A DNA stretch of 64,000 nucleotides from Streptomyces sp. NBC_01460 (lineage in GTDB: Bacteria > Actinomycetota > Actinomycetes > Streptomycetales > Streptomycetaceae): positions 5,270,001 to 5,334,000 of the forward strand of contig NZ_CP109473.1 in assembly GCF_036227405.1 (NCBI RefSeq), read 5' to 3'. The translations under genes were made by a program, and so were the position numbers. Under the pieces are notes generated by a model, which saw nothing but the letters and a program-made list of their open reading frames with translations, was not told where the DNA came from and searched no databases. Positions 35,704 to 44,687 of the stretch are shown piece by piece; position 1 is the stretch's first letter, and every line of letters begins with the position of its first letter.

Positions 35704-36948
35704 ATGACCTCGAGGATCCTCCCGGCCGTCGGTGACGCCGACGCGGCCAGGTCCGTGACCACCCTGCTCAGCCAGCTCCCGGACGCGGAGCCGGCCGCTC
35801 CGGCCGGTGACTCGACACAGCTCATCGACACGCTCGCCCGCCTCGCCGGAGAGTCCATCGAGGAACTGCCCGAGGTGGTGCTGGTCCACGAGCGGATCGG
35901 CCCGGTGCCTGCCCTGGAGCTGATCCGGGAGGTCTCCCTCCGCTTCCCCGCCGTGGGGGTCGTGCTGATCACCGCCGACGCGAGCCAGGGCCTCTTCGCC
36001 GCGGCGATGGACGCCGGCGCCCGGGGCCTGGTCACCCTTCCGCTGAGCTACGAGGAACTCGCCAACAGGGTCCAGGCGGCCGCCCAGTGGTCCACCGGTG
36101 TGCGGCGCCACCTCGGTTCGGGCGGCGACGTGTTCACCGGGCCGGGCGGCACCGTCGTCACCGTCACCGGGGCCAAGGGGGGAGTCGGGGCCACCGTCAC
36201 GGCCGTACAACTGGCGCTCGCGGCACAGGCCTCGGGGTACACGACGGCGCTCGTCGACCTGGACCTCCAGACCGGTGACATCGCCTCGTACCTCGACGTG
36301 CAGTTCCGGCGCTCCATCGTCGACCTCGCGGCGATCACCGACATATCACCGCGTGTCCTGTCCGACGCCGTCTTCTCGCACTCCACAGGCATGGCCCTGC
36401 TGCTGGCGCCCGGCGAGGGCGAACGCGGCGAGGAGGTCAGCGACCGCTCCGCCCGCCAGATCGTCAGCGCCCTGCGATCCCGCTACGAGATCGTCGTCAT
36501 CGACTGCGGGAGCCAGATGAACGGGGCGAACGCGGCGGCGATCGAGATGGCCGACACCGCCGTCCTGGTCACGACGCCGGACGTCGTCGCCGTGCGGGGT
36601 GCCAAGCGCATCGTACGGATGTGGGACCGGCTCCAGATCCGCAAGGCCGAGGAGACCGTCACCCTCGTCAACCGCTTCAACCGCAACACCGAGATCCAGC
36701 CGCCACTGATCCAGCGCATCACCGGGACCCGGATGGCGGCCACGGCGATCCCGGCGAACTTCAAGGAGCTCCAGGGAGCGGTGGACGCGGGACGGATGCA
36801 CGAACTCGACGCCAAGAGCGGGGTCAAGCAGGCACTCTGGAGCCTCGCCGGCGAGCTCGGACTCGTGAAGGCATCCGAGAGGAATGAGAAGGGCGGCGGG
36901 AAGTACCGCAACGACCGGGGCGCCCTCGGGCGCGCACGCCGCACGTGA
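35704..36948 (+). CDS. tadZ: TadZ/CpaE-like pilus-localising ATPase (deviant Walker A)
   Basis: A 414-residue protein with an N-terminal pseudo-receiver domain (about 30-135) and a ParA/MinD-like ATPase domain (about 150-380). The Walker A motif reads GAKGGVGATVTA at about 155-166: the signature Lys is kept but the normally invariant Lys of GK(T/S) is Ala. Walker B is in YEIVVIDCGSQ. TadZ proteins place the Tad machinery at defined sites and often have atypical P-loops. The start is ATG 35704 after GAGGA. It lies between cpaB and the TadE genes. Confidence 0.9.
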   Translation: MTSRILPAVGDADAARSVTTLLSQLPDAEPAAPAGDSTQLIDTLARLAGESIEELPEVVLVHERIGPVPALELIREVSLRFPAVGVVLITADASQGLFAAAMDAGARGLVTLPLSYEELANRVQAAAQWSTGVRRHLGSGGDVFTGPGGTVVTVTGAKGGVGATVTAVQLALAAQASGYTTALVDLDLQTGDIASYLDVQFRRSIVDLAAITDISPRVLSDAVFSHSTGMALLLAPGEGERGEEVSDRSARQIVSALRSRYEIVVIDCGSQMNGANAAAIEMADTAVLVTTPDVVAVRGAKRIVRMWDRLQIRKAEETVTLVNRFNRNTEIQPPLIQRITGTRMAATAIPANFKELQGAVDAGRMHELDAKSGVKQALWSLAGELGLVKASERNEKGGGKYRNDRGALGRARRT

Positions 36949-36999
36949 GACAGCACGGCTCAGAACGGTGGCACGACCGACGAGGGGGCATGTTGACCG

Positions 37000-37428
37000 A
37001 TGACCATCATGCGGAGAGCGGGTACGGGGATACCCGGGCGGCTACGCGCGGGCTCGGACGGGCGACGAGCCCGTGACCGCGGTCAGACCGCGATCGAGTT
37101 CGTCGGAGTCACGCCACTGATCATTCTGGTGGCGGTCGCGCTCTGGCAGTGCGCGCTGATCGGTTACACCTACAGCCTCGCGGGCAACGCCGCGGACGAG
37201 GGAGCACGCGCGGGCACCGGCGCACCCTTCGCCCGCGGGGTCGCCTGCCAGCGGGCGGCCGAGGAGGACCTTCCGGACGCCTGGGCGGAGGGCGCCGACA
37301 TCAGCTGCCGCTCCGAGATCGGCATGTACCGGGCCGTGGTCTCGCTGAAGGTGCCCGTGATGGTCCCCGGCGTACTGGACTTCCCGATGACCGTCGAGGG
37401 CGACGCCGCCGCGGTCAAGGAGGGCTGA
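37000..37428 (+). CDS. tadE: TadE-family pseudopilin
   Basis: A 142-residue minor pilin-like protein. A basic leader ends in DRG, then QTAIEFVGVTPLIILVAVAL: a Flp/TadE-type prepilin site (Gly before +1, Glu at +5) and a hydrophobic helix. The rest is a small extracellular domain with two Cys. The prepilin peptidase encoded at 62151 would cleave it. ATG 37000 or 37009 may be used. It ends 3 bp before the next TadE-like gene, so both are in the cpaB-tadZ-tadABC operon. Confidence 0.88.
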   Translation: MTIMRRAGTGIPGRLRAGSDGRRARDRGQTAIEFVGVTPLIILVAVALWQCALIGYTYSLAGNAADEGARAGTGAPFARGVACQRAAEEDLPDAWAEGADISCRSEIGMYRAVVSLKVPVMVPGVLDFPMTVEGDAAAVKEG

Positions 37429-37431
37429 GCG

Positions 37432-37803
37432 ATGAGCGTGGTACGAGGCAGGAGGCGCACGGACCGTGGTCAGGTCGCCATCGAGTACATGGGGTTCATC
37501 CCGCTGCTGCTCATCGTCGGGCTGTTCGCCATCCAGCTGGGGGTCGCCGCCTACACGGTGAGCCAGGCCGGCACGGGTGCACGGGCCGCCGCCCGCATGG
37601 CGAGCTTCGACCGGCCGGACCTTCCACCCCCGGCTGCGGGGCGCGCGGCGATGAGCGACTGGCTGGCCGACGACTCGGCCTTCACCCCCAGCTTCGGCGG
37701 CGACGACGTGACGTACACCGCGCGGGTCAGGATCCCTTCGGTCGTCCCCGGCATCGACGACTGGGGCTGGGCGGAGCGGAGCTCGACGATGCCCCGCGAC
37801 TGA
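37432..37803 (+). CDS. Second TadE-like pseudopilin
   Basis: A 123-residue protein with leader TDRG followed by QVAIEYMGFIPLLLIVGLFA: prepilin cleavage after Gly, Glu at +5, then the membrane helix (about 18-38). The extracellular part is short and lacks Cys. AGGAGG lies before ATG 37432. It differs from its neighbour only in the C-terminal domain and presumably forms a minor-pilin pair with it. It is 60 bp before tadA. Confidence 0.86.
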   Translation: MSVVRGRRRTDRGQVAIEYMGFIPLLLIVGLFAIQLGVAAYTVSQAGTGARAAARMASFDRPDLPPPAAGRAAMSDWLADDSAFTPSFGGDDVTYTARVRIPSVVPGIDDWGWAERSSTMPRD

Positions 37804-37863
37804 CCGGCCCGATCCAGCACCGGCGGGTCCGACGGCCGGGCCACCAGACCGAGGAGACACTGC

Positions 37864-39201
37864 ATGAGCCTGCGGGCACGCATCACCGCCCCCGAGGAGC
37901 GCGGCGGGGGACGGGAGGACGGCCACATGGTCGCCACCTACCGCGCCAAGCTGCTCGAGGAGATCGACCTCGCGGAGATGTCCTCGCTGGCGGCCGCGGA
38001 CCGCCGGGCCCGGCTGGAGCGCGTCCTCGGACACATCATCAGCCGCGAGGGCCCGGTCCTCTCGACCGTCGAACGCTCCCAGCTCATCCGGAGGGTGGTC
38101 GACGAGGCACTCGGCCTCGGCATCCTGGAGCCCCTGCTCGAAGACGCCTCCATCACCGAGATCATGGTGAACGGCCCTGACCAGATCTTCGTCGAGCGCA
38201 GCGGGAAGGTCGAACAGCTCCCCATGCGCTTCGGCTCGCACGAGCAGCTGATGCAGACCATCGAGCGCATCGTGTCGACCGTCAACCGCAGGGTCGACGA
38301 ATCGAACCCCATGGTGGACGCCCGCCTGCCCAGCGGCGAGCGCGTCAACGTCATCATCCCGCCGCTGTCGCTGACCGGCGCGACCCTCACCATCCGGCGC
38401 TTCCCGCGCTCCTTCACCCTGCCTGAGATGATCTCCTTCGGATCCCTCGACGAGCAGATGCTCATCCTGCTGTCGGGGCTCGTGCAGGCCAAGCTCAACA
38501 TCATCGTCTCGGGAGCCACCGGTACCGGTAAGACGACCCTGCTCAACGCGCTCTCCGGCCTGATCCCCAACCACGAGCGCATCGTCACCATCGAGGACTC
38601 CGCCGAACTCCAGCTCCAGCAGAACCACGTGATCCGCCTGGAGTCGCGCCCCGCCAACGTCGAGGGCAAGGGGCAGATCACCATCCGCGACCTCGTCCGC
38701 AACTCCCTGCGTATGCGTCCCGACCGGATCGTCGTGGGTGAGGTCCGAGGCGGGGAGTCGCTCGACATGCTCCAGGCGATGTCGACCGGTCACGACGGCT
38801 CATTGGCGACCGTCCACGCCAACAGCGCCGAGGACGCCCTCATGCGTTTGCAGACCCTGGCCTCGATGTCCGAGATCAAGATTCCCTTCGAGGCGCTGCA
38901 CGACCAGATCAACAGCGCCGTCGATGTGATCGTCCAGCTCACCAGGCACGCCGACGGCGCCAGGAAGATCACGGAGATCGCGATCCTCGACTCCCACGGC
39001 CGCGACAACTACCGCATCGTCTCCGTCGCCCGTTTCAACGCGCAGCCGATGTCCGCCGACGGCCGGATCCACGGCCAGTTCCAGTACCTCCCGCTCCCCC
39101 GCAGGACGGCCGAGCGCCTCTACATGGCCAGCCAGCCCATTCCGCAGGCCTTCGGGGTCGCCTCGTCCGAAGAACAACTCGCCACCCGAGAGGCCAAGTA
39201 G
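37864..39201 (+). CDS. tadA: TadA/CpaF secretion ATPase
   Basis: A 445-residue type II/IV secretion hexameric ATPase. An N-terminal helical domain (about 1-130) precedes the ATPase core with Walker A GATGTGKTTLLNAL (about 217-230), the Asp box ITIEDSAELQL, Walker B RPDRIVVGEVRGGE and the His box STGHDGSLATVHANS. It powers extension and probably retraction of the Flp pilus from the cytoplasmic face. GAGGAGA lies 7 bp before ATG 37864. The length equals that of CpaF-type proteins. Confidence 0.95.
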   Translation: MSLRARITAPEERGGGREDGHMVATYRAKLLEEIDLAEMSSLAAADRRARLERVLGHIISREGPVLSTVERSQLIRRVVDEALGLGILEPLLEDASITEIMVNGPDQIFVERSGKVEQLPMRFGSHEQLMQTIERIVSTVNRRVDESNPMVDARLPSGERVNVIIPPLSLTGATLTIRRFPRSFTLPEMISFGSLDEQMLILLSGLVQAKLNIIVSGATGTGKTTLLNALSGLIPNHERIVTIEDSAELQLQQNHVIRLESRPANVEGKGQITIRDLVRNSLRMRPDRIVVGEVRGGESLDMLQAMSTGHDGSLATVHANSAEDALMRLQTLASMSEIKIPFEALHDQINSAVDVIVQLTRHADGARKITEIAILDSHGRDNYRIVSVARFNAQPMSADGRIHGQFQYLPLPRRTAERLYMASQPIPQAFGVASSEEQLATREAK

Positions 39202-39211
39202 GTATCGCGCC

Positions 39212-40150
39212 ATGAACAATCTCCCTCTGATCACGGTCGGCGTGACGCTGCTGTGTGGCGTGCTCGGCGTCATGGGCCTGTACACCTACGCCGCCGGACG
39301 CGCGGACCGCGAGGCGCTGGTCGACCGCCTCTCGCACACCGGACAGATCACGGACGGCAGCCGACCGCGGCGGTTCCGGGGAATCGACCGACGGCTGCGC
39401 GCGACACGGCTGGGCCGCAGGATCGAGCTGAAACTGGCGGCGACGGGCCTCGGGATCACACCGGGTGAGTTCTTCGTCTACGCGCTCGTGGTGGTCGCGG
39501 CCGTGTGGGTGATCGCGTCCTCGCTCCTGGCCTCCTTCTTCGGGCCGGTCGCCGCACTCATCGGCCTGTGGGGCGCGAACACCTTCCTCAACTGGCAGCG
39601 GGCCAAGCGGACCGAGCGCTTCATCAATCAGCTCCCCGAGCTCTCCCGCATCCTCGCCAACGCCACCCAGGCGGGACTCGCCCTGCGCACCGCCATCTCC
39701 ATGGCCGCAGAGGAGATGGACGACCCGGCGGGTGAGGAACTGGCCCGCGTCGCGCGCCGTCTGGCCGTGGGGGAACCGCTCGACGACGCACTCAGCGAGC
39801 TGACCGACCGGCTGCCCTCCAGGGAGCTCGTCGTCCTGGTCACGACACTGGTCCTCTCCAACCGGGCCGGCGGCACGGTCGTCAGTTCGTTGCGCAACCT
39901 CACCCAGACGTTGGAGGAGCGGAAGGAGACCCGGCGCGAGGTGAAGACCCAGCTGTCCCAGGTGACGGTCACGGCCTATGCGGTACCGATCTTCGGACTG
40001 GGGGCGATGCTCCTGATGAACTCGGTCATGCCGGGTGCGCTCGACCGTATGACCGGGGCCCTGATCGGCCAGGTGGCCGTGGTCGTCTCGCTCATCCTGT
40101 ACACGATCGGGTTCGTCGTGATCCGGCGCCTGTCGCGCATCGACGTCTGA
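39212..40150 (+). CDS. tadB: TadB inner-membrane platform protein
   Basis: A 312-residue GspF-domain membrane protein. It has one N-terminal helix (about 3-25), a helix pair at about 90-130, and C-terminal helices (about 250-305). The cytoplasmic GspF domain is around 140-240 (INQLPELSRILANATQAGLALRTAI). With TadC it forms the membrane platform that couples TadA to pilin assembly. It starts 11 bp after tadA and ends 14 bp before tadC. Confidence 0.93.
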   Translation: MNNLPLITVGVTLLCGVLGVMGLYTYAAGRADREALVDRLSHTGQITDGSRPRRFRGIDRRLRATRLGRRIELKLAATGLGITPGEFFVYALVVVAAVWVIASSLLASFFGPVAALIGLWGANTFLNWQRAKRTERFINQLPELSRILANATQAGLALRTAISMAAEEMDDPAGEELARVARRLAVGEPLDDALSELTDRLPSRELVVLVTTLVLSNRAGGTVVSSLRNLTQTLEERKETRREVKTQLSQVTVTAYAVPIFGLGAMLLMNSVMPGALDRMTGALIGQVAVVVSLILYTIGFVVIRRLSRIDV

Positions 40151-40163
40151 AAGGCGACCTGAC

Positions 40164-41051
40164 ATGGACCTGATTCTTGCCGCTGTCGTGGGTCTGGCCG
40201 TCTACGGGGCGATCCACGGCATACGCATGTACCGCGCGGAGGCGAAGCTGCCGGGTGACCTCGCGGTGGCCCTCGAGGTCGGTGCCAGCCGGACGACTGT
40301 GGTCGGCTCGGGAGTCGACCGCCTGGGCATGCGCTGGGCCCCGGTGGTTCTCCGGATGATGGGGCCCAAGGCCGTCAGCAAGAAGCGCCGGCAGATCGAC
40401 CTGGCGGGCAACCCGGGCGGGCTCACCATCGACCGTTACGCGGCGCGTCGAGCGGTGTACGGGGTGCTGGGGCTGGTCGCGGCGCTCCTGATGCTGGCGC
40501 GCGGACAGATCCTCATCGCGCTGTTCATGGCGGCCTTCGGTCTGTTCTGGGTCGAGGCGGGCATCTGGTCCGCGGTCCGGGTACGCCGGGACCACATCGA
40601 CCGGACGCTGCCCGACTTCCTCGACGTGCTGGCGGTCGTGGTCTCGGCGGGTCTCGGATTCCGTCAGGCCCTGGGACGGGTGGCCGAACGGTACGAAGGC
40701 CCCTGGGCCGACGAGCTCCGCATCACCTTGCGGCAGATGGACATGGGTGTCAGCCGGCGGGAGGCGTTCGAGCAGCTTCGTAAACGCAACGACTCGGAGC
40801 AGGTCGCGATGTTCGTGACCACTCTCCAGCAGGGTGAGGAACTCGGCGCACCCATCGTCGAGACGCTCATCCAGATCGCCAACGACATGCGTCGGACCGA
40901 TGCCCAGAACGCCCGCCGCAAGGCCTCCAAGGCGGTACCCAAGGCGACCTTCGCGGTGACCTCGTTCCTGCTGCCGGGGACGCTGATCCTTCTGGTCGTC
41001 GGCTTCGTCTACGGCGCCAACGTCGACTTCAGCTTCTTGGGCGGTGGCTGA
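40164..41051 (+). CDS. tadC: TadC inner-membrane platform protein
   Basis: A 295-residue GspF-domain protein, partner of TadB. It has hydrophobic segments at about 1-20, 95-140 and 265-290. The GspF domain is around 145-255 (LPDFLDVLAVVVSAGLGFRQAL, then LITLRQMDMG-like and QGEELGAPIVETL). AAAGG precedes ATG 40164. It is the last structural gene before the two-component genes, which follow after 42 bp. Confidence 0.92.
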   Translation: MDLILAAVVGLAVYGAIHGIRMYRAEAKLPGDLAVALEVGASRTTVVGSGVDRLGMRWAPVVLRMMGPKAVSKKRRQIDLAGNPGGLTIDRYAARRAVYGVLGLVAALLMLARGQILIALFMAAFGLFWVEAGIWSAVRVRRDHIDRTLPDFLDVLAVVVSAGLGFRQALGRVAERYEGPWADELRITLRQMDMGVSRREAFEQLRKRNDSEQVAMFVTTLQQGEELGAPIVETLIQIANDMRRTDAQNARRKASKAVPKATFAVTSFLLPGTLILLVVGFVYGANVDFSFLGGG

Positions 41052-41092
41052 CGACATGGCCCGGACCATCGAGGACGGGAGATAGGTGAGCC

Positions 41093-42451
41093 ATGGCGAG
41101 CCAGGTCAGGCTGTTCACCGCACGGCTGAGGGCGGAAGTGGGCACGGCGGCCCAGGTCGCCGCGCGCCCCCGACCCGCGCTCGCGATCCAGGTCAACGCG
41201 CTCCAGGCGATGTGCCGCCAGGTCTTCGGATTCCGGCTCGCCATGATCGCCATGGCGACTCCGTTCGCCCTGGCCGGAACCGCTTCGGGGTTCGCGACCT
41301 GGCTGGTCGGCTCAGCGATCGTCGTCACGTTCATGGGCTCGTACGTCCTCTTCCGGGACTGGGAGCGCTTCGGGCCCCTGCTCCTGCGTCACCCCTGGGT
41401 CATCGCGGTCGACGCGCTGTTCGGATCCCTGCTGTTGATCACTGCCACACCCGAGTCCACGCTCGCCTACGTCACCGTGTGTACCCCCCTGCTGGCCGGA
41501 CTGACATCTGGCTGGCGGGGGGCCGCGATCTTCGCGGCCTTCCAGTCGGTGATCATCTTCGGCGTCTACGGCACGAGCGACGATCTGGAGGCCGGCGGTG
41601 CGGCGTCCCTCCTGCTACCGGGCTTCTGCATGGTCGCGGGAGCAGCCGGGGTCACGCTCCGGAACCTGCTCCTGCGCTTCGGGTCCGCGAGCCAGGCACT
41701 CACCGAGACCAGGGCCCGGCTGGCGGTGAGCGAAGCGGTGGAAGGTGAACGCACCCGCCTGGCCAGGGAGATGCACGACTCCGTGGCCAAAACCCTCCAC
41801 GGCCTGGCCCTGGCGGCCGACGGCCTCGCACATTCCGCCGACCGCATGGACCCGCTCACCGTCAAGCACCAGGCGGATCTGGTGGCACGGTCCGCCCGCC
41901 GGGCAGCCGCGGAGTCCCGGGAACTCCTCTCCGACCTCCGCCGCGAATCCGGCCTGGACGGCGGTGTGGACGTCATCGCGGAGCTCGCAGCCCGTGTGGA
42001 CGACTTCAGCGGCAGGCACGCCCTGTCCGCCGTCTTCCGTCTGCTCAACGACACACCCGTGCCACCGATCCCTCAGGTGGTGGCACGGCAACTGCTCACC
42101 ATCGCCTCGGAGGCGATGGAGAACGCCCATCGCCATGCCCACCCCACCTACGTCGTCGTCCTCGCCGGAATCAAGAGAGACGTCCTGCGCGTCACCGTGT
42201 ACGACGACGGAGACGGCCTGCCCTCCGGGACCACCCTCGACAGTCTGAAGCGCGCCGGCCACTTCGGCCTCGTGGGCATGGTCGAACGCGCGGCGTCGAT
42301 TGGCGCGCGTATCCGTATCGGCAAAGGCAAGGCCGCCCAGGGCACCGAGGTGCGGCTGGAACTGCCCATGGCCGCTCTCGCGCCCGCTCCGGATCCCGTA
42401 CCCGGGTACACGGCCCGGCCCGACGGAACCTTCGTGCCGCAGCTGAAGTGA
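41093..42451 (+). CDS. Sensor histidine kinase (HisKA_3 type) of the pilus locus
   Basis: A 452-residue NarL-system sensor kinase. The N-terminal membrane part has about five helices (45-200) and no large extracellular sensor. The dimerisation/phosphoacceptor helix reads RTRLAREMHDSVAKTLHGL with His228. The ATPase domain has an N-box SEAMENAHRHAHP and the glycine loops YDDGDGLP and FGLVGMVERA. The cognate regulator follows 63 bp downstream. Its position inside the Tad cluster, between tadC and flp, suggests control of pilin and toxin promoters. Confidence 0.92.
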   Translation: MASQVRLFTARLRAEVGTAAQVAARPRPALAIQVNALQAMCRQVFGFRLAMIAMATPFALAGTASGFATWLVGSAIVVTFMGSYVLFRDWERFGPLLLRHPWVIAVDALFGSLLLITATPESTLAYVTVCTPLLAGLTSGWRGAAIFAAFQSVIIFGVYGTSDDLEAGGAASLLLPGFCMVAGAAGVTLRNLLLRFGSASQALTETRARLAVSEAVEGERTRLAREMHDSVAKTLHGLALAADGLAHSADRMDPLTVKHQADLVARSARRAAAESRELLSDLRRESGLDGGVDVIAELAARVDDFSGRHALSAVFRLLNDTPVPPIPQVVARQLLTIASEAMENAHRHAHPTYVVVLAGIKRDVLRVTVYDDGDGLPSGTTLDSLKRAGHFGLVGMVERAASIGARIRIGKGKAAQGTEVRLELPMAALAPAPDPVPGYTARPDGTFVPQLK

Positions 42452-42514
42452 CCCGCTCATCGCTTCCTCACCCGCTCCACCTCCGTCCCCCAACCCATGA
42501 GAGGAGGTCGCAGA

Positions 42515-43597
42515 ATGCCGGACGACATCTCGCACGCACCGGGCCAGAGCTGGGTAGCACAGAACCACGCCTCCCAGCACAGTTCCCCGCAGGCCGACCC
42601 GCCGAGCTCCGAACAGAGCTCCGCCGGGTTCCCCGTCCCCCAGCGCTCCGCGGCACCCGAGGAACTGCCCGCTTTCCCGACTGGACCCGGCGCACCGGTG
42701 GCGGCCCCTCTGCGGGTCGTCGTCGCGGACGACAACCCCGTCGTCCGCGCAGGACTCGGAGTCCTGCTGTCCGGCCGGGCCGACATCGAAGTGGTCGCCG
42801 AGGCGGCGGACGGCCGGCAGGCCTATGACGAAGCGGTGCGGCACCGGCCCGACGTCGTCCTGCTCGATGTCCGCATGCCCGGTGTGGACGGCATCTCCGC
42901 TTTGCCGCACCTGGTGCAGGTTGCACCCGTGATGATGCTGACGTACAGCCGTGAGAGCGAGGTCGTGCACGAGGCGCTCCGCCTCGGTGCAGGCGGCTAC
43001 CTGGTCCACGGCGAGTTCACGGCGGACCAGCTCGTGCAGGCCGTCAGGGACACCAGGGCCGGCCGCGCGCACTTCACAGCCACAGCGGCCAACGCGCTCC
43101 TCGCCCATATGCGACAGGGGCTCGGTCTGGCGGGGCAGGCCCTTCCCGACGGTCTGGGTGCGGCGTTGACAACAGGCGCCCCATACACGGGGACGGGCCA
43201 CGAAGGCCTGCGCCCGTCTGTCGAGCCCTACGGCGCGCAGCGGCACGCGCCTCGCGTCGACTCCGCGTACGTGGCGGAGCGACTCGCGGAGAACGGGCAG
43301 GGTCTTTCGCAACTGCAACCTGTTGTGGCACAGTCGTTGAATAGGGGGAGTTCTCCCAACAGAGCGCAGTACCAGCTGAGTTCGAGGGAGGCGGAAGTCA
43401 TGGAACTGATCTCTTCGGGGATGAGCAACCAGCAGATCGCCGCGACCTGTTTCATCAGCGAAAAGACTGTCAAGAACCACATCAACCGCATCTTCACCAA
43501 GCTGCACAGCAGTAGCAGGAGCGAGGCGATCGCCCGCTGGCTCGGCACCGCGCCGAGCGCGGGGCCTGGAACCGGGGGGACGGGCAGCCATGGATGA
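42515..43597 (+). CDS. LuxR/NarL-type response regulator with atypical receiver
   Basis: A 360-residue protein. A disordered N-terminal extension (1-62) precedes the receiver (about 65-185) with acidic pair D72/D73 and phosphoacceptor D118 (VVLLDVRMPG). The conserved receiver Lys is replaced: GGYLVHGEF has His165 where GYLLK is usual. A long linker (185-285) leads to the LuxR helix-turn-helix (about 290-352, REAEVMELISSGMSNQQIA, then SEKTVKNHINRIF). I chose ATG 42515 with AGGAGG 7 bp upstream. It is the prime candidate to bind the GGGCCC palindromes at the pilus and toxin promoters; the first lies 67 bp after its stop. Confidence 0.92.
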   Translation: MPDDISHAPGQSWVAQNHASQHSSPQADPPSSEQSSAGFPVPQRSAAPEELPAFPTGPGAPVAAPLRVVVADDNPVVRAGLGVLLSGRADIEVVAEAADGRQAYDEAVRHRPDVVLLDVRMPGVDGISALPHLVQVAPVMMLTYSRESEVVHEALRLGAGGYLVHGEFTADQLVQAVRDTRAGRAHFTATAANALLAHMRQGLGLAGQALPDGLGAALTTGAPYTGTGHEGLRPSVEPYGAQRHAPRVDSAYVAERLAENGQGLSQLQPVVAQSLNRGSSPNRAQYQLSSREAEVMELISSGMSNQQIAATCFISEKTVKNHINRIFTKLHSSSRSEAIARWLGTAPSAGPGTGGTGSHG

Positions 43598-43651
43598 ACG
43601 GGGCAGGGGCAGGCGCGTCGGCCGTGTAGAGCCGCGGGCCCAACTCGGACT

Positions 43652-43709
43652 TTGGGCCCGCGATTGGGCCCACGGACCCTCCGGTGCGCGAGGTGTGCCG
43701 ACGTACGTT
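43652..43709 (+). promoter_or_regulatory. Pilus-regulon promoter A (flp operon)
   Basis: Palindrome TTGGGCCC-AC-GGACCCTC (43664-43681), then 22 bp, then the -10-like TACGTT (43704-43709). An extra half-site TTGGGCCC starts 12 bp upstream (43652). There is no -35 box. The transcript start would be about 43716, leaving a leader of about 100 bases before flp. Confidence 0.8.
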
Positions 43710-43818
43710 TCTCTCGTCGAAAGCGGCACCGGCCAGGAGGAAGCCGGTTACGTGGAAGACACCACAGAGACGTACGCGTCGGCCGTCCCACGGTCGGCCG
43801 ATACCGGAGGGGTACACC

Positions 43819-44055
43819 ATGTCGAACACCGTGCTGAAGACCGCAGTCCAGACCCAGCTGGCCGTGCGGGGCTGGAAGAACACCGTCGTGACCCGGATGG
43901 CGGGCCGCGAGCGCTCGCAGGGGCAGACGGCGTTCGAGTACCTCGGCATCATCCTCGTGGTCATCGCGATCATCGGTGGCATCGTGGGCCTGGGTATCGG
44001 CACCTCGATCACGACGCGGATCGGCAAGCTGGTGGACCAGATCAAGGCTGGCTAA
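43819..44055 (+). CDS. flp: Flp-type major pilin
   Basis: A 78-residue prepilin. The basic leader ends RSQG and is followed by QTAFEYLGIILVVIAIIGG: cleavage after Gly, Glu at +5 and Tyr at +6, then one membrane/assembly helix. The short amphipathic tail is GIGTSITTRIGKLVDQIKAG. The mature pilin is about 42 residues, typical for Flp. GGAGGGG lies before ATG 43819. Its tail motif (GIGT-x-I/L-T-x-I) recurs in the three large pilin-like proteins at 46236, 53319 and 55888. The stop overlaps the next ATG (TAATG). Confidence 0.93.
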   Translation: MSNTVLKTAVQTQLAVRGWKNTVVTRMAGRERSQGQTAFEYLGIILVVIAIIGGIVGLGIGTSITTRIGKLVDQIKAG

Positions 44056-44657
44056 TGGCCGGAGGATTTCGCGGAGACCGAGGGCAGGCCTTCCCCATCT
44101 ATGTCGTGATGGTGGTGGGCCTGCTCTTCGTCGCGTTCGCCTTCTTCGCGGTCGGTCAGGCAGCCGCCACGCGCAACGGAGCGCAGGGTGCCGCAGACGC
44201 TGCGGCTCTCGCGGCCGCCCAGGACGCCCGGGACGGGATGGGTCCGGAGTTCCTCGCGGCGTTGCGTACGCCTGAGGGCCTGGACCAGTTCCTTCGGGAG
44301 CACCGGTTCTACGACGAGTGCGGGTCGGCGGGCCGTCTCGCCGCTGCGAACAAATCGGATGTTCGTGGTGGGTGCTCGTGGGACTACGGCTATCTGCAGG
44401 ACGCTGTCACGGTGAATGTGGAGACCCGCAACACTGTCGGCGGATCGGTGATTCCCGGCACGGAGGACGATCACGCCACCGCCGATGCCACCGCGGTGAT
44501 CGAGTTCCGTTGCAGCCCCAAGCCCGATGACATCGTCGGCGCCCTGGTCACCCTGAGCTGTGACGGCCGAGGTGGTTTCGGTATCGACCTGGCGAAACCC
44601 GACCGATGGTCCGTTCTGGTCAAGACGCTTTTTGCCGTGCACCTGATCGACCGTTGA
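44055..44657 (+). CDS. TadG-like pilus-associated membrane protein
   Basis: A 200-residue protein. GDRGQAFPIYVVMVVGLLFVAFAFFAVG near the N-terminus (about 6-33) is a TadE/TadG-like membrane anchor, but it lacks the +5 Glu. The following Ala-rich helix (NGAQGAADAAALAAAQDAR) is typical of putative Flp-assembly TadG proteins. The extracellular part contains four Cys. ATG 44055 shares its A with the flp stop, so the two genes are coupled. It probably acts at the cell surface during pilus assembly. Confidence 0.85.
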   Translation: MAGGFRGDRGQAFPIYVVMVVGLLFVAFAFFAVGQAAATRNGAQGAADAAALAAAQDARDGMGPEFLAALRTPEGLDQFLREHRFYDECGSAGRLAAANKSDVRGGCSWDYGYLQDAVTVNVETRNTVGGSVIPGTEDDHATADATAVIEFRCSPKPDDIVGALVTLSCDGRGGFGIDLAKPDRWSVLVKTLFAVHLIDR

Positions 44658-44687
44658 CCGCGAATCACGACTGAGAAAGCAGAATCC

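Noticed and set aside
40366..40372. GGGGCCC and other GGGCCC hexamers inside coding regions (also about 10861 and 34502) or terminators (11204)
   Set aside because: They lack the flanking TT/AA, the N2-spaced second half and a -10 hexamer at 21-22 bp, and are expected by chance at this GC content.
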